A stretch of DNA of 64,000 bases from Solenopsis invicta (lineage: Eukaryota > Arthropoda > Insecta > Hymenoptera > Formicidae), in assembly GCF_016802725.1 (NCBI RefSeq), contig NC_052669.1, positions 14,302,270-14,366,269 of the forward strand, in the 5' to 3' direction. Positions within the stretch are counted from its first letter, which is position 1. The number at the start of each line of letters is the position of its first letter. The notes beneath the pieces were generated by a model, which was not told the DNA's origin, ran no database searches, and worked only from the letters and a program-made list of their open reading frames with translations. Positions 45,901-57,409 of the stretch are shown piece by piece. Position numbers and translations under genes: made by a program.

Positions 45901-46339
45901 TCATTGTACCCACATGTCAAACAATTTTTTTAAAAATATAATACATCATTGCCATCATCGGCAGCAGTAGAGCGCCTTTTCAGTTGCGGACAGCAGATAT
46001 TTGTACCTCGTAGAAATCGATTATCGGACAAATTATATGAAAAACTATTATTTTTAAGAAATAATGATTTATAATTTCCTTTTCATTTATTAATTATTTT
46101 AACCAATAAATGTTCAATGTTCAACCAATAAATAGAATTTTTATAAAAATTTTTCTGTATCCTATGTTCTTCTTTAACAGTTAAATTATCTTAAAATTAT
46201 CTAGATAAAACAATGTATAAATTTATCTTCTATCTAGACAAATTGAATTTAAATCATCTTTATCTTATCTAAGATAACTTTAAATGTAATTTATCTTATC
46301 TTTAACTATATAATTTTAAGTTATCTAAGCGCAACACTG
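42940..46339 (+). mobile_element. hAT transposon, 3.4 kb, decayed
   Basis: TIRs CAGTGTTTGC and (rc) CAGTGTTGC; perfect 8-bp duplication TCTCCATC at 42932-42939 and 46340-46347, the hAT hallmark. Subterminal regions (42960-43090, 46185-46330) are packed with TTATCT/AGATAA motifs, probable transposase-binding sites. Confidence 0.92.
43710..46073 (+). pseudogene. hAT transposase, multi-part, broken
   Basis: 43710-44003 starts at an ATG and contains a BED-finger-like end (RKHCPKTISGSRTSTGNFVSHYN) followed by a GTAAGT donor at 43933, so the gene probably had introns. 44570-44640 reads VCLTADIWSC (first catalytic Asp region). 44701-45462 has HVVTDNATNFGKAFRRFG and ITRWNSQYASV. The dimerisation domain at 45955-46073 reads AAVERLFSCGQQIF and RRNRLSDKLYEKLLFL. 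Stops and shifts near 44700, 45440 and 45700-45780 break it. Confidence 0.8.
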
Positions 46340-47819
46340 TCTCCATCCAATAAGGCTTGCAATTCGTTGTCTGCGAACTTTTTCGGTTGTTTCTTACGCT
46401 CTTTGTTTCTCACATTAAAATCACCACTTTTGAATTTTTTGAACCACTCAAAACACTGTGTTTTACCAAGAGCATGTTCACCGTAAGCTTGGACAAACAT
46501 TTGATGCGATTCTGCAGCAGTTTTCTTCAAATGATAACAGAAAACCAATGCTGTCCGCAAATCGTAGTTTGTAGGCACAAAACTCGACATGTTTAAGGTT
46601 ATAGAAAAATATACCGGTGTATGGAACTTGAGCTTTGTGTGTTGAAAATCTTCGTCAGTTGTTAGAGGGAGATGATGGCACTGCAGAAGCGATCTTACGA
46701 TCCCTAAACTGATGGCTAGCACCATCTATAGGGAAATTCCGGTTTCATATTTCTAAACCTGGTATATAAACATATATACATATGTACATATAAATATAAA
46801 TATACAGGGTGTTCATTAATGGTTGTCCCTACGTTTTACCGTAAGAGTTGACTTACCAACTTGCACTTGTAGTTTACTAAATGCTCCACAGATGTCAGAT
46901 ACTTGGTTACAGGACCGAGTTACACGTACAGAACCTTGGAAAAAATTTTTCTCAGATTTTTTATGTATCATTTTTTGGAACATCTATATAATTTTTTATG
47001 AAACGTTATAAACTCTAAAAAATTAAAGAAGTATTTTTTAAAATTGTAAAATGAAAAATCTCAGAATATATCAGAATTCAAATGTATGAAAAGTTCTAAG
47101 AGAAAATGTAAACATTTTAAAGGCTACTTGCACCAACGCCGATTAAATTAATCGGCTGATTTTTTTATTAGAATTGACCAATCGCATTTGCGGTATTTTT
47201 GAAAAATGTTCCAATGTTCGTATAAAAATTTTTTTTGAGCAAAACTTTAACCAGGGAAATTTTGAGAAAAATATGATAAAATATAAAAAATTTTTTATAA
47301 TTATAAAAACGTTCTAAGAAGTTATAAATTTTTTATTTTTCGTTGAAAAAATATAAGAAAACATTAAAGAATGAAGAATTTTACATAATTTTACAAGCAA
47401 ACATTCTGAGAAATTATGAAATTTTTTATTTCACATTTCTTAAGAAAAGTAATGTTTTACCAAGACATAAGAGATAATGTGTCGATTAGAACGACCTTAT
47501 TATAATTTATGAATTTTTTAGATTATCTAATATTTTTTTACACTTTTTCTAAAAAATATGAAATAAGATATTTCATAATTTCTCAGACTGCTCCCATGTA
47601 AAGTTATATGAAATTTTTCAGATTGTCTAATGATTTCTTACATTTTTTCTAACGAAAACTAAACAATTTATAACTTCTTAGAACGATTTCATAATTTTGA
47701 GAAGATATTTTCATATTTTATCATATTTTTCTCGAAATTTCTCTGGTTAAAGTTGTCCTCATAAAATTTTTATACAAGTTGGAACATTTTTCGGAAATAC
47801 TTACAATTAGAAATACTTA

Positions 47820-49096
47820 TTAGGAATACAAATTGAAAACCGCCGTTTTCCAGTAGATGGCGCCAGCGGTAAATGCTGGCGTCAAAAGTTAGATCAAAAA
47901 TTTTAAATGTAAGGTTGGACATCTGGCAACAATTCCTCATCATTGCAGTTGTGAATTTTTATCGGCGTATTTTTTTGTGATCGAAAATGTTGAAATTTGT
48001 GCCCAATAAGCGTCATTTGCGGGAAGTTTTGCTTTTTGCCTTCAATTCGAAAAAATCTGCGGCTGAGGCGCGTCGAATAATTGTAAAAACTTATGGTGAG
48101 GCTTCCATTAGTGAAAGAACGTGTCGAGAATGGTTCCAACGCTTCAAAAGTGGTGATTTCGGCGTAGAAGACAAGGAGCGTCCCGGACAGGTGAAAAAGT
48201 TTGAAGACGCACAATTGGAAACATTACTGAATGAAGATTCATCTCAAACGCAATAGGAGCTTGCAGATTCATTGGGCGTGACTCAACAAGCTATTTCACA
48301 TCGTTTGAAAACCATGGGAATGATCCAAAAGCATGGACACTGCCATACGAATTAAAGCCGAGAGACGTCGAACGGCGTTTTTTCGCGTGCGAACAGCTGC
48401 TCCAACGGCAAAAACGGAAGGGTTTTCTGCATCGTATTGTAACCGGCGATGAAAAGTGGATCCATTATGATAATCCAAAGCGAAAAAAATCGTGGGGCTA
48501 CCGCGGCCATGCATCAACATCGACGGCCAAGCCAAACATCCATGGCTCGAAGCTCATGCTGTGTATTTGGTGGGACCAGCTCGGCGTGATTTATTATGAG
48601 CTGTTGCAACCGGGTGAAACCATCACAGGAGCTCGCTACCGAACACAACTAATGCGTTTGAGCCGAGCATTGCAGGAAAAACGGCCACAATACGAGCAAA
48701 GACACGAAAAAGTGATGTTGCTGCACGACAACGCTCGGCCACATGTTGCTCAGGTCGTTAAAACCTATCTGGAAACATTGAAATGGGACGTCTTACCTCA
48801 TCCGCCGTATTCTCCTGACATCGCCCCTTCAGATTACCACTTGTTCCGATCAATGGCGCATGGCCTAACTGAGCAGCACTTCCATTATTACGAAGAGGCC
48901 AAAAACTGGGTCGATTCGTGGATCGCCGCACAAGACGAGCAGTTTTTTCGACGCGGGATTCGTATGCTGCCCGAAAGGTGGGAGAAGGTAGTGGCCAGCG
49001 ATGGACAATACTTTCAAGAATAAGTATGTAACCATTTTTCAGTAATCAATACTCAAATTTTGACAAAAAACGGCGGTTTTCAATTTGTATTCCTAA
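47820..49096 (+). mobile_element. Mariner 3, defective
   Basis: Inverted ends TTAGGAATACAAATTGAAAA with TA outside (47818-47819, 49097-49098). The transposase inside is broken. Confidence 0.88.
47987..49023 (+). pseudogene. Mariner transposase, one stop and frameshifts
   Basis: ATG at 47987; the N-terminal HTH region is intact (RTCREWFQRFKSGDFGVEDKER) to a TAG at 48254. A frameshift near 48340 follows. The catalytic part around 48440 (IVTGDEKWIHYD in another frame) and 48556-49023 retain LHDNARPH and PYSPDIAPSDYHLF, i.e. all three Asp codons of D,D(34)D are still present. It ends at TAA 49021-49023. Confidence 0.8.
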
Positions 49097-49428
49097 TAAA
49101 ATGTCTACATTTTTTCTTAGAAATTTTCATACATTTGAATTTTGAAATATTCTGAGATTTTTCATTTCACAATTTTTAAAAAATACTTCTTTAACTTTTT
49201 AGATTATATAACGTTTTACAAAAAATTATATAGATGTTCCGAAAAATGATACAAAAAGAATCTGAGAAATATTTTCACCAGGGGCCTGTACGTGTAACTC
49301 GGTCCTGTAACCAAGCATCTGACAGCTATGGAGCGTTTAGTGAACGCTACAAGTGCAAGTCGATAAGTCAACTCCTACGGTAAAACGTGGGAACAACCAT
49401 TAATGAACACCCTGTATATACAGAGTAT

Positions 49429-50004
49429 CCGGGAACTAGGGAACCTACGGCTTTAAGAATTTAGAGAAGATGAAAAGAAACAAAAAAGTCTTATACCATA
49501 TTGCGATATTCGCAATAACTATTGCGTTATAAAATAAAACGTTTAAGCCAATGTGCGGTGACACCGCGCTATCGCGCCTAGCTCGTAAGCAATGGCGCAC
49601 GCCGAGACAGGTAACGCGTCATTGTTTGAATTTGCACGATGCGACAGTCTGAATTCGCCGCACCGCGTGTACATACTATACACTAGAAAAACCAAATGTT
49701 ATTTATCAAATGTGTAAGGAGAAGCTTCAGCTAAAATAGCACATTTGATTTTTACAGTGTATATACACGCGGTAAGTCAAATTCAGACCGTCGCACCGTG
49801 CCAATTCAAACAACAACGTGTCACCTTTTTCGCCGCGCGCCGTTGCCTACGAGCTAGGCGTGATGGCGTGGCATCACTGCACATTGGCTTAGACGTTTTA
49901 TTTTATACTTCAATAATTATAACAAATATCGCAAAATATTATAAGACTTTTTGTCCCTTTTTATCTCCTTTATATTTTCAAAGCGGTAGGTTCTCTAGTT
50001 CCCC
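49429..50004. mobile_element. Second foldback/hairpin element, ~576 bp
   Basis: Arms begin CCGGGAACTAGGGAACCTAC and end GTAGGTTCTCTAGTTCCCC. The internal sequence CCAATGTGCGGTGACACCGC...GCGGTG...CACATTGG is also inverted. No coding sequence. Confidence 0.7.
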
Positions 50005-50084
50005 TATTCTTCTTGTTTTGATCAATACTACCTGCTATCAAAATATGTAACTCTTTTTTTTTAGACACCCTGTATATATATACC

Positions 50085-50210
50085 GGGTGACCCATTTTAA
50101 AGTATCCCCTAGAATATTTCGAAAACTAAGCATTTTCAGCAAAAAATGTTTCAGACAAAAGTTATATGGTTTCGAGGGGGACATAAGTTGGTGTTATTAA
50201 TTTGAAGTCT
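50085..50210 (+). repeat. Dispersed repeat end (inverted copy at 32400-32550)
   Basis: GGGTGACCCATTTTAAAGTATC onward matches the complement of 32400-32550 with moderate divergence. Confidence 0.55.
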
Positions 50211-50299
50211 GCTCCTAACTTCTGAGTACTTCTGCATACTGTTACTCATTTTCAACGCCGAATCCAGCTTTGTCAACAGGTTAACGGTGCCACTTTTGA

Positions 50300-51400
50300 G
50301 CACCTTATTGCTTAAAAAGATCAATTATAACATCAGCCCTTTTAAGGGCTACATGATGTACAAAATCCGACCGTGCTACCTTCTCGCGGTGTACATCGGG
50401 TACCGCCGACAACTGGGTGCGTCGACAAGGTCTCGGGCTTGAGGTGGAGAGCCAGCCAAACACTAAGAAGGTGCGTTCAATCGCCACGCGGCGGATGCAC
50501 TCGCACACTAACCCAATGGCTCCACCTCAGAGCGCGAGCCGGTCGACACCGACAGCTCGTGGTTCACACAATGTTTGGAGAGTCACCTTGACTACGGCAC
50601 CGCTCTTCTTCCGCTTCTCGATCAGCGGGGACTCATCCGGGCCTGGCACGTTTTTCGATATCCGCTTCCGATATTTCCAACCGATATCCAGGATACGCTC
50701 GCTCACGCTTCGCACATATACGGATCGCCGGGTCGCACGCAAAAGCCGCGAGGATCGCGCTTGATGCGCGATCGATGGGCGCTACCCCTCCCACAGGGTG
50801 CGCGATATCCTTGCGCCTCGCGGCGCGGCCTATCAGCGGCTGCCCTTATCTAGCCGTGACGTCACGGCAGCGCAGTATCGGGTCTCCGCAGGTGTCGCGC
50901 GGTCCCCGTCGGCATCCGATATTCTTGTCTCTCTCACCGTCCTCGTGGACGATAACAGATTTTCCTTGAGACGACGTTCCTCCGTCGCTCTTATTTCGGG
51001 CGGACAGCCGACATCCGACAGCTCTTAGCCTGGCCATTTGTCCGCTCTAGCCTGTCCCTCGAGTCTCGCGCGAGCCCTCCGCGCGCGGCGCTCACTCGTC
51101 GCTACGTCGCCTCGTCCTCCTCTCTGTCGGCGGCTCCTTGTGCACCGGCCCTGAACAATCGTCCGCTCCCTTTCTGGCCGCCGTCAACATCCCTTGTCGC
51201 TGTTGCTCCTTCGGCGACGTTTGTCGAGGCGCCCAAGTTTACATAAAAATTAAACCGCGAATAAATAAAGGAAATTAATAACGCTACGCAGTCCCGCCGG
51301 AGATTTCGCTCTCTTGCTCAGTGCCCGGCCCGGTTATACGCGCCTCTCTGCGCTTTGGCGGAGAGCAAAGTGGCGAGGCAGGTAAAACTGCCACGTCATA
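50300..51400. other. GC-rich block, possible LTR, no gene
   Basis: Much more GC-rich than its surroundings. It contains the palindromic CCGTGACGTCACGG at 50860-50873 and GAATAAATAAAGG at 51258-51270. Promoter-like and polyadenylation-like signals in this order resemble a plus-strand LTR, but I could not find paired ends. Open frames here lack recognisable domains. Confidence 0.35.
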
Positions 51401-51455
<55 letters not shown>

Positions 51456-51512
51456 TGCGTGCGTGTGTGTGTGTGTGTGCGTGTGTGTGTGTGCGTGTGC
51501 GTGTACATGTGC

Positions 51513-51544
<32 letters not shown>

Positions 51545-51553
51545 GTGTGTGTT
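51400..51553. repeat. GT/GTGC microsatellite
   Basis: (GT)n, (GTGC)n and GTGCGT runs; frames through it are artefacts. Confidence 0.9.
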
Positions 51554-51913
51554 TGCATATCACAAAGATAAGAACTCTGTGGTTCGTTAACTCCTTTGTC
51601 GGCGGTGTCCCGAATTCGTATTACACTGTGTTTAGCTACTGTCTCAAGCGGTTGTTCGGACACCGCCGACAGAGGGCCGAGCAAAGAAGTTCTTTTTTAA
51701 GAAAAATTCGCACATAATGCTATAAATGTAATTAATGCATCCGCGGAAAGTCTAGCAGATTGTTTACTGTGCTAAAATTTTTAAAAAAATCTTCATAAAC
51801 TTGTGCTGTCTCGGGAAATTTTTTTCTTTGATTTTTTCCTTTTGAGACGTTTTTTGCAACTTTAATTTAAATTATAATTAATTTTTTTGGTTTTGAATTA
51901 TTAATTATATATA

Positions 51914-52790
51914 ATGACGATAAATCCTAAAAAAGCTGCCTAAGTTTTTGCTTTAATTGAAGATGGCAGAAGTCAAAGATATATTGCTGAAGAACTTGAT
52001 TTGTCAGTATCAACTGTGCAACGTGCTTACGCTAGGTATTTAGACATCACTTCTTTCCAGAGAAGGTCTGGTTCGAGACGACCTCGATGAACCACAGACA
52101 ATGATGATCGATTCATTGTTTTAAATTCATTAAGCGATAGGCATCGAACAACTGTTCAAATTTGAAATAATTTAAGGGATGTCCGCATCACGAATGTATC
52201 CGTTAACACTGTTTGGAGAAGATTAGCGAAACAAAATCTGTTTTCGCGTAAACCAGCGACTGTACCTTTGCTTACACGTCGTCATCGTGTAGCTCAACTC
52301 AATTTTGCACATGAGCATAGAGACTGGACTTACGCAGACTAGAGCAAAGTACTCTTCAGTGATGAAAGTCGTTTTTGTCTTTATTCTCCAGATGGAACGA
52401 AAACGAATTTATCGTCGCAGTGGAGAACGTATTGCAGATTGTACTGTAAATCAGAGGCGTAGCTGCAATGGAGACGGTGTAATGATTTGAGCAGGAATTT
52501 TAGCAAATGTTCATACAGATCTGCAGTTCTTTGACAGGAACATGAACGCAGATGTATACGTGGAAGAAGTACTCATTCCATACGTTGTTCCGTGCGCGCC
52601 CTTCATTAGAGATAATTTTTTGTTTATGCAAGACAATGCTTGACCACACATTACGAGAAGAGTGCTTGATTTCTTGGATGAAGTTGGCATAAACCGACTT
52701 GATTGGCCAGCAAATAGTCCAGATTTAAATCCCATAGAACACTTATGGGACAACATTGATAGGAAAGTTCGAAATCATGTACAATTTGTG
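51914..52790 (+). pseudogene. Tc1-like transposase fossil
   Basis: Starts ATGACGATAAATCC; the helix-turn-helix reads ALIEDGRSQRYIAEELDLSVSTVQ, then a GSRRPR AT-hook-like stretch. The catalytic part has VLFSDESRF near 52350, FMQDNA (then a stop where Arg is expected) near 52623, and DWPANSPDLNPIEHLWD near 52700: the D,D(34)E layout. At least eight stops and several shifts. The downstream end is lost at a hairpin MITE. Confidence 0.8.
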
Positions 52791-52807
52791 CCAGGTATGC
52801 TTGGGGT

Positions 52808-53384
52808 CCGATTCTAGGGTCCACGTTTTGTTCTTAGTTGTTTTTACGTTCATGACTATTATAACCGGATGGTGTATCAGCGATCATGAATGTATTGTAG
52901 TGTTAGTAAATTATGTTTTGACAGCCGGCCGATGTAACCTTAGTTTTGATCGGTGAAATCTCAGAAATATTCCAAAACTTAATTGAAAGAAAGCGGATCG
53001 AAGCCTTTGATATATCAGATAAGTTGTAGTTTTGAAAATAAAAAGTGCTATTATTTGGCAATAAGAAAATATACTTTGTGCGCTGTTTTTCTCACAATTA
53101 CAGGCAATAATAAAACTTGGTGCAAGACATTATCGTATTCCTTAATAAATGTAAGGATAGTCAACAAGGGAGTGTTTGTGACGATAATTATCAGAAGCTT
53201 TGATCCGCTTCCTTTTAATTAAGCTTTGGAACATTTCTGAGATTTCACCGATCAAAATTGAGGTTACATCGGCCGGTTGTCAAAACATAATTTACTAACA
53301 CTACGATACATTCATGATTACTGACGCAGCATCCGGTTATAATAGTCATAAAACAACTAAGAACAAAACGTAGTCCCTAAAATC
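52808..53384. mobile_element. Hairpin MITE, ~580 bp
   Basis: Arms run inward from 52808 and 53384: CACGTTTTGTTCTTAGTTGTTTT on the left and its complement on the right, then ATGAATGTATTGTAGTGTTAG and CCGGCCGATGTAACCT, all mirrored. It abuts the Tc1 fossil on one side and the CA satellite on the other. Confidence 0.75.
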
Positions 53385-53409
53385 CTTGTAGTATGCAAAC
53401 ACACACACA

Positions 53410-53459
<50 letters not shown>

Positions 53460-53588
53460 CTCTCTCTCTCTCTCTCTACAAATAGGGTTTAAAGTTTTTT
53501 AGTACTGTGGAATTGACGAACCACCACGGATCCTTATCCTTGTGGTATGCAAATACACACACAAACACATACACACCACGCACGCGCG

Positions 53589-53621
<33 letters not shown>

Positions 53622-53882
53622 CAAGGAAAGTTTGGAGTTTTTAAGTACTGTGGAATTGACGAACTACGGGGTCCTTATCCTTGTGGTATGCAAATACATA
53701 CACAAACACATACACACCACACACGCGCGCGCGCACACACACACACACACACATTCCACAAGGAGGGTTTGGAGTCTTTAAATACTGTGGAATTGACGAA
53801 CCACGTGGTCCTTATCCTTGTGGTATGCAAACACACACACACGCACATGCACACGCACATACACACTACACACACACACACA

Positions 53883-53935
<53 letters not shown>

Positions 53936-53940
53936 ACGGA
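53384..53940 (+). repeat. Composite satellite: unique 70-bp module plus (CA)n, four units
   Basis: Each unit has GGAATTGACGAACCAC, then CTTATCCTTGTGGTATGCAAA, then a (CA)n tract with CGCG interruptions, repeating at roughly 135-150 bp (units near 53384, 53510, 53650 and 53790). One diverged unit lies inverted at 51551-51600. Confidence 0.85.
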
Positions 53941-54410
53941 TATGTTTTTAAACCAACAACATGTCTTGGACAGAATTGTAGTGATTTGCATTGATAACGG
54001 CAACATTGTAATTCATAATTTATTATTATCTCGTAAAAAACAACTTTTCTTCAAATTGGCATAACTTAGCGAAAATCTATTGTATCAAATTTTGCAAAAT
54101 CGCATTTTGAAGGAAAAAATTCAAACTTTCATGTGCTTTATACCTTATTGAGTTACGTCAACTGCTTTACTCCACCCAACTTTAAAAACTGCACGTTCTT
54201 ATTATCAAGTTTGCTAGTTTTCATTCTATCATCAACTATTAGTAAATTAATTATGTCACTTAATCGGCATTTAAAGTTTCTCAAGTACTGGTTTCAAGCT
54301 TTAATTCCTTTTTTGAAACACCCCTGTATCATAAATATTTCCTGTTTTACAAGCGTTTAAAGTTTAATAAATTTTTCCTAAATTTTTAGTGTACCGCTTT
54401 TTTGTGGGCA
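53941..54410. other. No gene recognised
   Basis: AT-rich sequence between the satellite and the next microsatellite. Nothing recognisable. Confidence 0.4.
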
Positions 54411-54500
54411 GTGTGTGTGTGTTCGCGCGCGCGCGCGTGTGCGTGCGTGCGTGTGTGCGTGCGTGCGTGCGTGCGTGTGTGCGTGCGTGCGTGTGTGTAT
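54411..54500. repeat. GT/GC microsatellite
   Basis: (GT)n, (CG)n and (GTGC)n. Confidence 0.9.
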
Positions 54501-55267
54501 GGTGTCCCAGAGCAATGTATACATATTGTTGCATCCGCCAAAAACAAGTCCGCGATGCGGTTCACTCGCGCACTTTTATTTACACACGCACTAAGAAATT
54601 AGTCGACTCGTTTCTAAAAGAATTCTTCTTTCATTTGAAACATGTCACAAGATCAAAACTAGATCCAAAACGAACGAATAGAAACAGAACACAACAATAT
54701 CCGATCATCAAACAACGCAGCTCCGTTCACGCGCCGGACCTTCAATACCGTAACACTGCTTTCCTTCTTTAAAGTTGTCGTCTCGACAACTAACTCCGAG
54801 GGTTTTCAAAAAGGTCTTCATTTTGTGTCTTGTGCGCTTGTTACTTTGTTTGTTGCACGGGGGGGGGAATAGACTTTCCAAGGACCTATTGCCAAAAAGG
54901 CTCTCCAAGTCCCCGTCTCGGCATTTGCCCTATGGCTTAGAGGAAAACCTTGGATCAAAAACCGGGGCGGAACGGTCTTCTTAAAAAAGTAAGGTGATCT
55001 TCTACAAGAAGTACATCGTCACGAATAGGTTTCAAAACTGAAAAAGAAAACAAAAGTCCGAGTACTCAATTCAAAATAACAAAAACCCCGCAAGAGAAAA
55101 ACTTTAGTAAAAGATTTTAATCAAACAATCTCTTGCTCTACCCTGGGCTCTTGCCACAGGTTACCGAGCGTCGTCGATTCCATTAAAAAAAAAAATAACT
55201 AATCTCTTTTGAGAGAAAAAAAAGTCTCAGATCTCTACGGGCCCGAACTCTTTTAACCAGCCACAAG

Positions 55268-56600
55268 TTAAATTTGTTCCCTCTCGTAAAAGGAAGCTAA
55301 CTCATCCAAATGGATTATTCTATTCCTATGTCTGGAAGATTTCCTAATACAGAAAACAACATTACTCAATTTTTTAACAATCACGAAAGGCTCCTCCCAA
55401 TGACTTTGCAACTTAGGAGCTTTTCCTAACCTTCTTTGCGGATTGTACAACCAAACCTTCTGACCTTCCTCAAATTGAGTATTTCTAGCTTTCCTGTCAT
55501 AACGACATTTAGCTGCTTCAGCTCTATCATTTACACAAAGCCGTGCCTGAGCATAAATTTTGTACAACTTTTCCTTTAAATTACGAGTAGAATTTTTCAA
55601 AATTTCTTCTTTTTCACGAAAAGGGCCACCACAAAGAAAATTTAAAAGTAAAAGAAGTTCACGCTTAAATACATTTTGGAAGGAGAAAATCCAGTAACCT
55701 CCTATTTAGAAGAACAATATGATAAAAGAAACAAAGAAATTCATTAATTCCAATCTTTTTGAGTTTTTGGAAATAAATTTAGCTAAATAATTCAAAATGG
55801 TCAAGAGCTGTCTTTCTACCTGACTATCAAATTGCGGATGTAAAGGTGTTGTTTTAGTTTTCTTAGCTCTTAAAAGAAAAAGGATTTCCTTAAATAATTG
55901 TGATTCAAAATTCCTTCCCTGATCGGTATGAATCTCTAAAGAAACATCACGTCTTGAAACTACTTGTTCTACAAAAGCTTTTGTAACAGAAGAAGCCCTT
56001 TTATTCCTCAGAGGAATGGCCTCCGGCCACTTTGAAAAACGATCCACTATCACCAACAAATATTTGTTTCCTTAAAAAGTTAGAGGAAGTGGTCCAAGGA
56101 TATCCATCTGGACTCTCTCGAAAAGAGCTCCAACATTACAAATTTGTAAAAAAGATTTTCCTTGATAAGAAGGCCCCTTTTTTCCTACACAGATTTTACA
56201 CAATCTACACCAATTTTTCACATCTCCTTTACAAGTAGCCCAATAAAATCTTTTCCTTATTTTCTCTAAAGCTTTATTGATGCCGAAATGTCCTCCAGTA
56301 GGAGAATCATGTGCCTCTTCTAAAATCCGTTTAATTTCCCCTTGCGGAACAACAATCTAAAACTCTTCAGTTTTCAAATTTGGAGCCAACCATTTTTTGT
56401 CATTTTTTGTAATGAATTTTATTTTTAACAACAAGAGCATCCCATTGCGCCCAATAAATTTTTGCTGAACTCTCTAAATAAGAAATTTCTTGTAAAGAAA
56501 GACGCCTCTCAATTTCTTTATCTTGTGAAATGATCGCAATACCCTGATCATTCAATTGTTGCTCACGTAGTTCCTTAAAATCACTTTCTTCAAAAACTAT
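55268..56600 (-). pseudogene. Gypsy integrase, broken
   Basis: H2C2 zinc domain near 56320-56180 (HDSPTGGHFGINK, then CxxC). The catalytic core has QMDILGPLPL (first Asp, near 56105), THTDQGRNFESQ written as IHTDQGRNFE (55940-55910) and PLHPQFDSQVER where E is retained (about 55850-55810). The C-terminal GPF-like domain at 55600-55268 reads LGKAPKLQSHWEEPFVIVKKL. Stops near 56070, 56150-56220 and 55700 break the frame. Confidence 0.8.
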
Positions 56601-57409
56601 CCCTGGTAAAAATTACAGACAGAAACTGACAGAAACAGACAGAATTTCTATCTGTTTCTAACTGCAAGCTGTCCGTTCTATCTGCAAATACAAAATGCGG
56701 ATAGAAAATCCGCATTTGCAGTAGTAAATCCTACTCGTCTCCGTCTGCATCTTGTCCGTAATCACACTTCACTTGTATCTATCCGTAATTGCGTACAGAA
56801 GTTCTGTCTGTTTCTGTCTGCATCCTATACGCCGCGATTTCTATCTACACATGCCCGCAATTACGTGCCGGAATTCTGTCCGTTTTTATCCGCATTGTAT
56901 CCGTCGTGATTTCTGTTTGCTCCTGTCCGCGATTACGTACAAAAGATTTCTCCGTTACTATCCGCATTGTATCCATCGAGATTTCTGTCTGCTCCTATCC
57001 GCGATTATGTGAACGAATCCTATCCGTTTGCATCCACATTGTATCCGTCGCGATTTCTGTCCGCATCTGTTTTCAATTACATATCAGAATCCTATCCGTG
57101 TCTATCCGCATTGTATCCGTTGCAATTTCATTTGCATCTTTCCGCGATTACGAACAACAGTCTTATCCGTTTCTATTTGCATCTTGTCCGTAATCACATT
57201 TTATCTGTATCTATCTGCAATTGCGTACAGAAAATCGATCCGTATGTATTCGCATTGTATTTGTCAAGATTTCTATCTGCATCTGCCCGTATATATAAAT
57301 AATTAAAACCCGATCCTGCCAATAGTCCAACCAGCAAAAATAGCAACAAGAATTTGAATTGGAAATAGAACCAAGCATGAAAAAAAATTACTGACGTAAA
57401 AATTTGTTA

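Larger units (their letters stand above)
42072..46762 (-). mobile_element. Mariner 2, split by a hAT element
   Basis: Termini CCAGGGTTAAAAGGATGAAACC and (rc) CCAGGTTTAGAAATATGAAACC with TA outside (42070-42071, 46763-46764). A transposase N-terminus is encoded at 46590-46348 (SSFVPTNYDLRTALVFCYHL) and the catalytic part at 42960-42523 with VTGDKKWIYF. Removing the hAT and one TSD copy leaves about 1.28 kb, a normal mariner length. Coding is degraded: a stop near the QTQ motif and a Glu-to-Lys change after the first Asp. Confidence 0.85.
46801..49418. mobile_element. Foldback element with nested mariner
   Basis: Long inverted arms: 46801-47140 and 49098-49418, starting TATACAGGGTGTTCATTAAT on both sides. 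A second internal inverted repeat (about 47200-47470 against 47560-47815) makes the whole a near-complete palindrome of about 1.3 kb once the mariner at 47820-49096 is removed. No coding capacity of its own. Confidence 0.75.

Noticed and set aside
50373..51028. Arg/Ser-rich overlapping frames
   Set aside because: No domain, several overlapping frames at once in a GC-rich block; more likely LTR-like non-coding DNA.
51284..51717. Open frames of His/Thr or Cys/Val repeats
   Set aside because: GT/GTGC microsatellite artefacts.
53542..54064. His/Thr-rich open frames
   Set aside because: They run through the (CA)n satellite; not coding.
56752..57306. Ile/Tyr/Cys/Arg-rich frames (and 60546-61080 on the other strand)
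   Set aside because: Produced by the tandem ACAGACAGAAACGGA-type repeats of the foldback arms.
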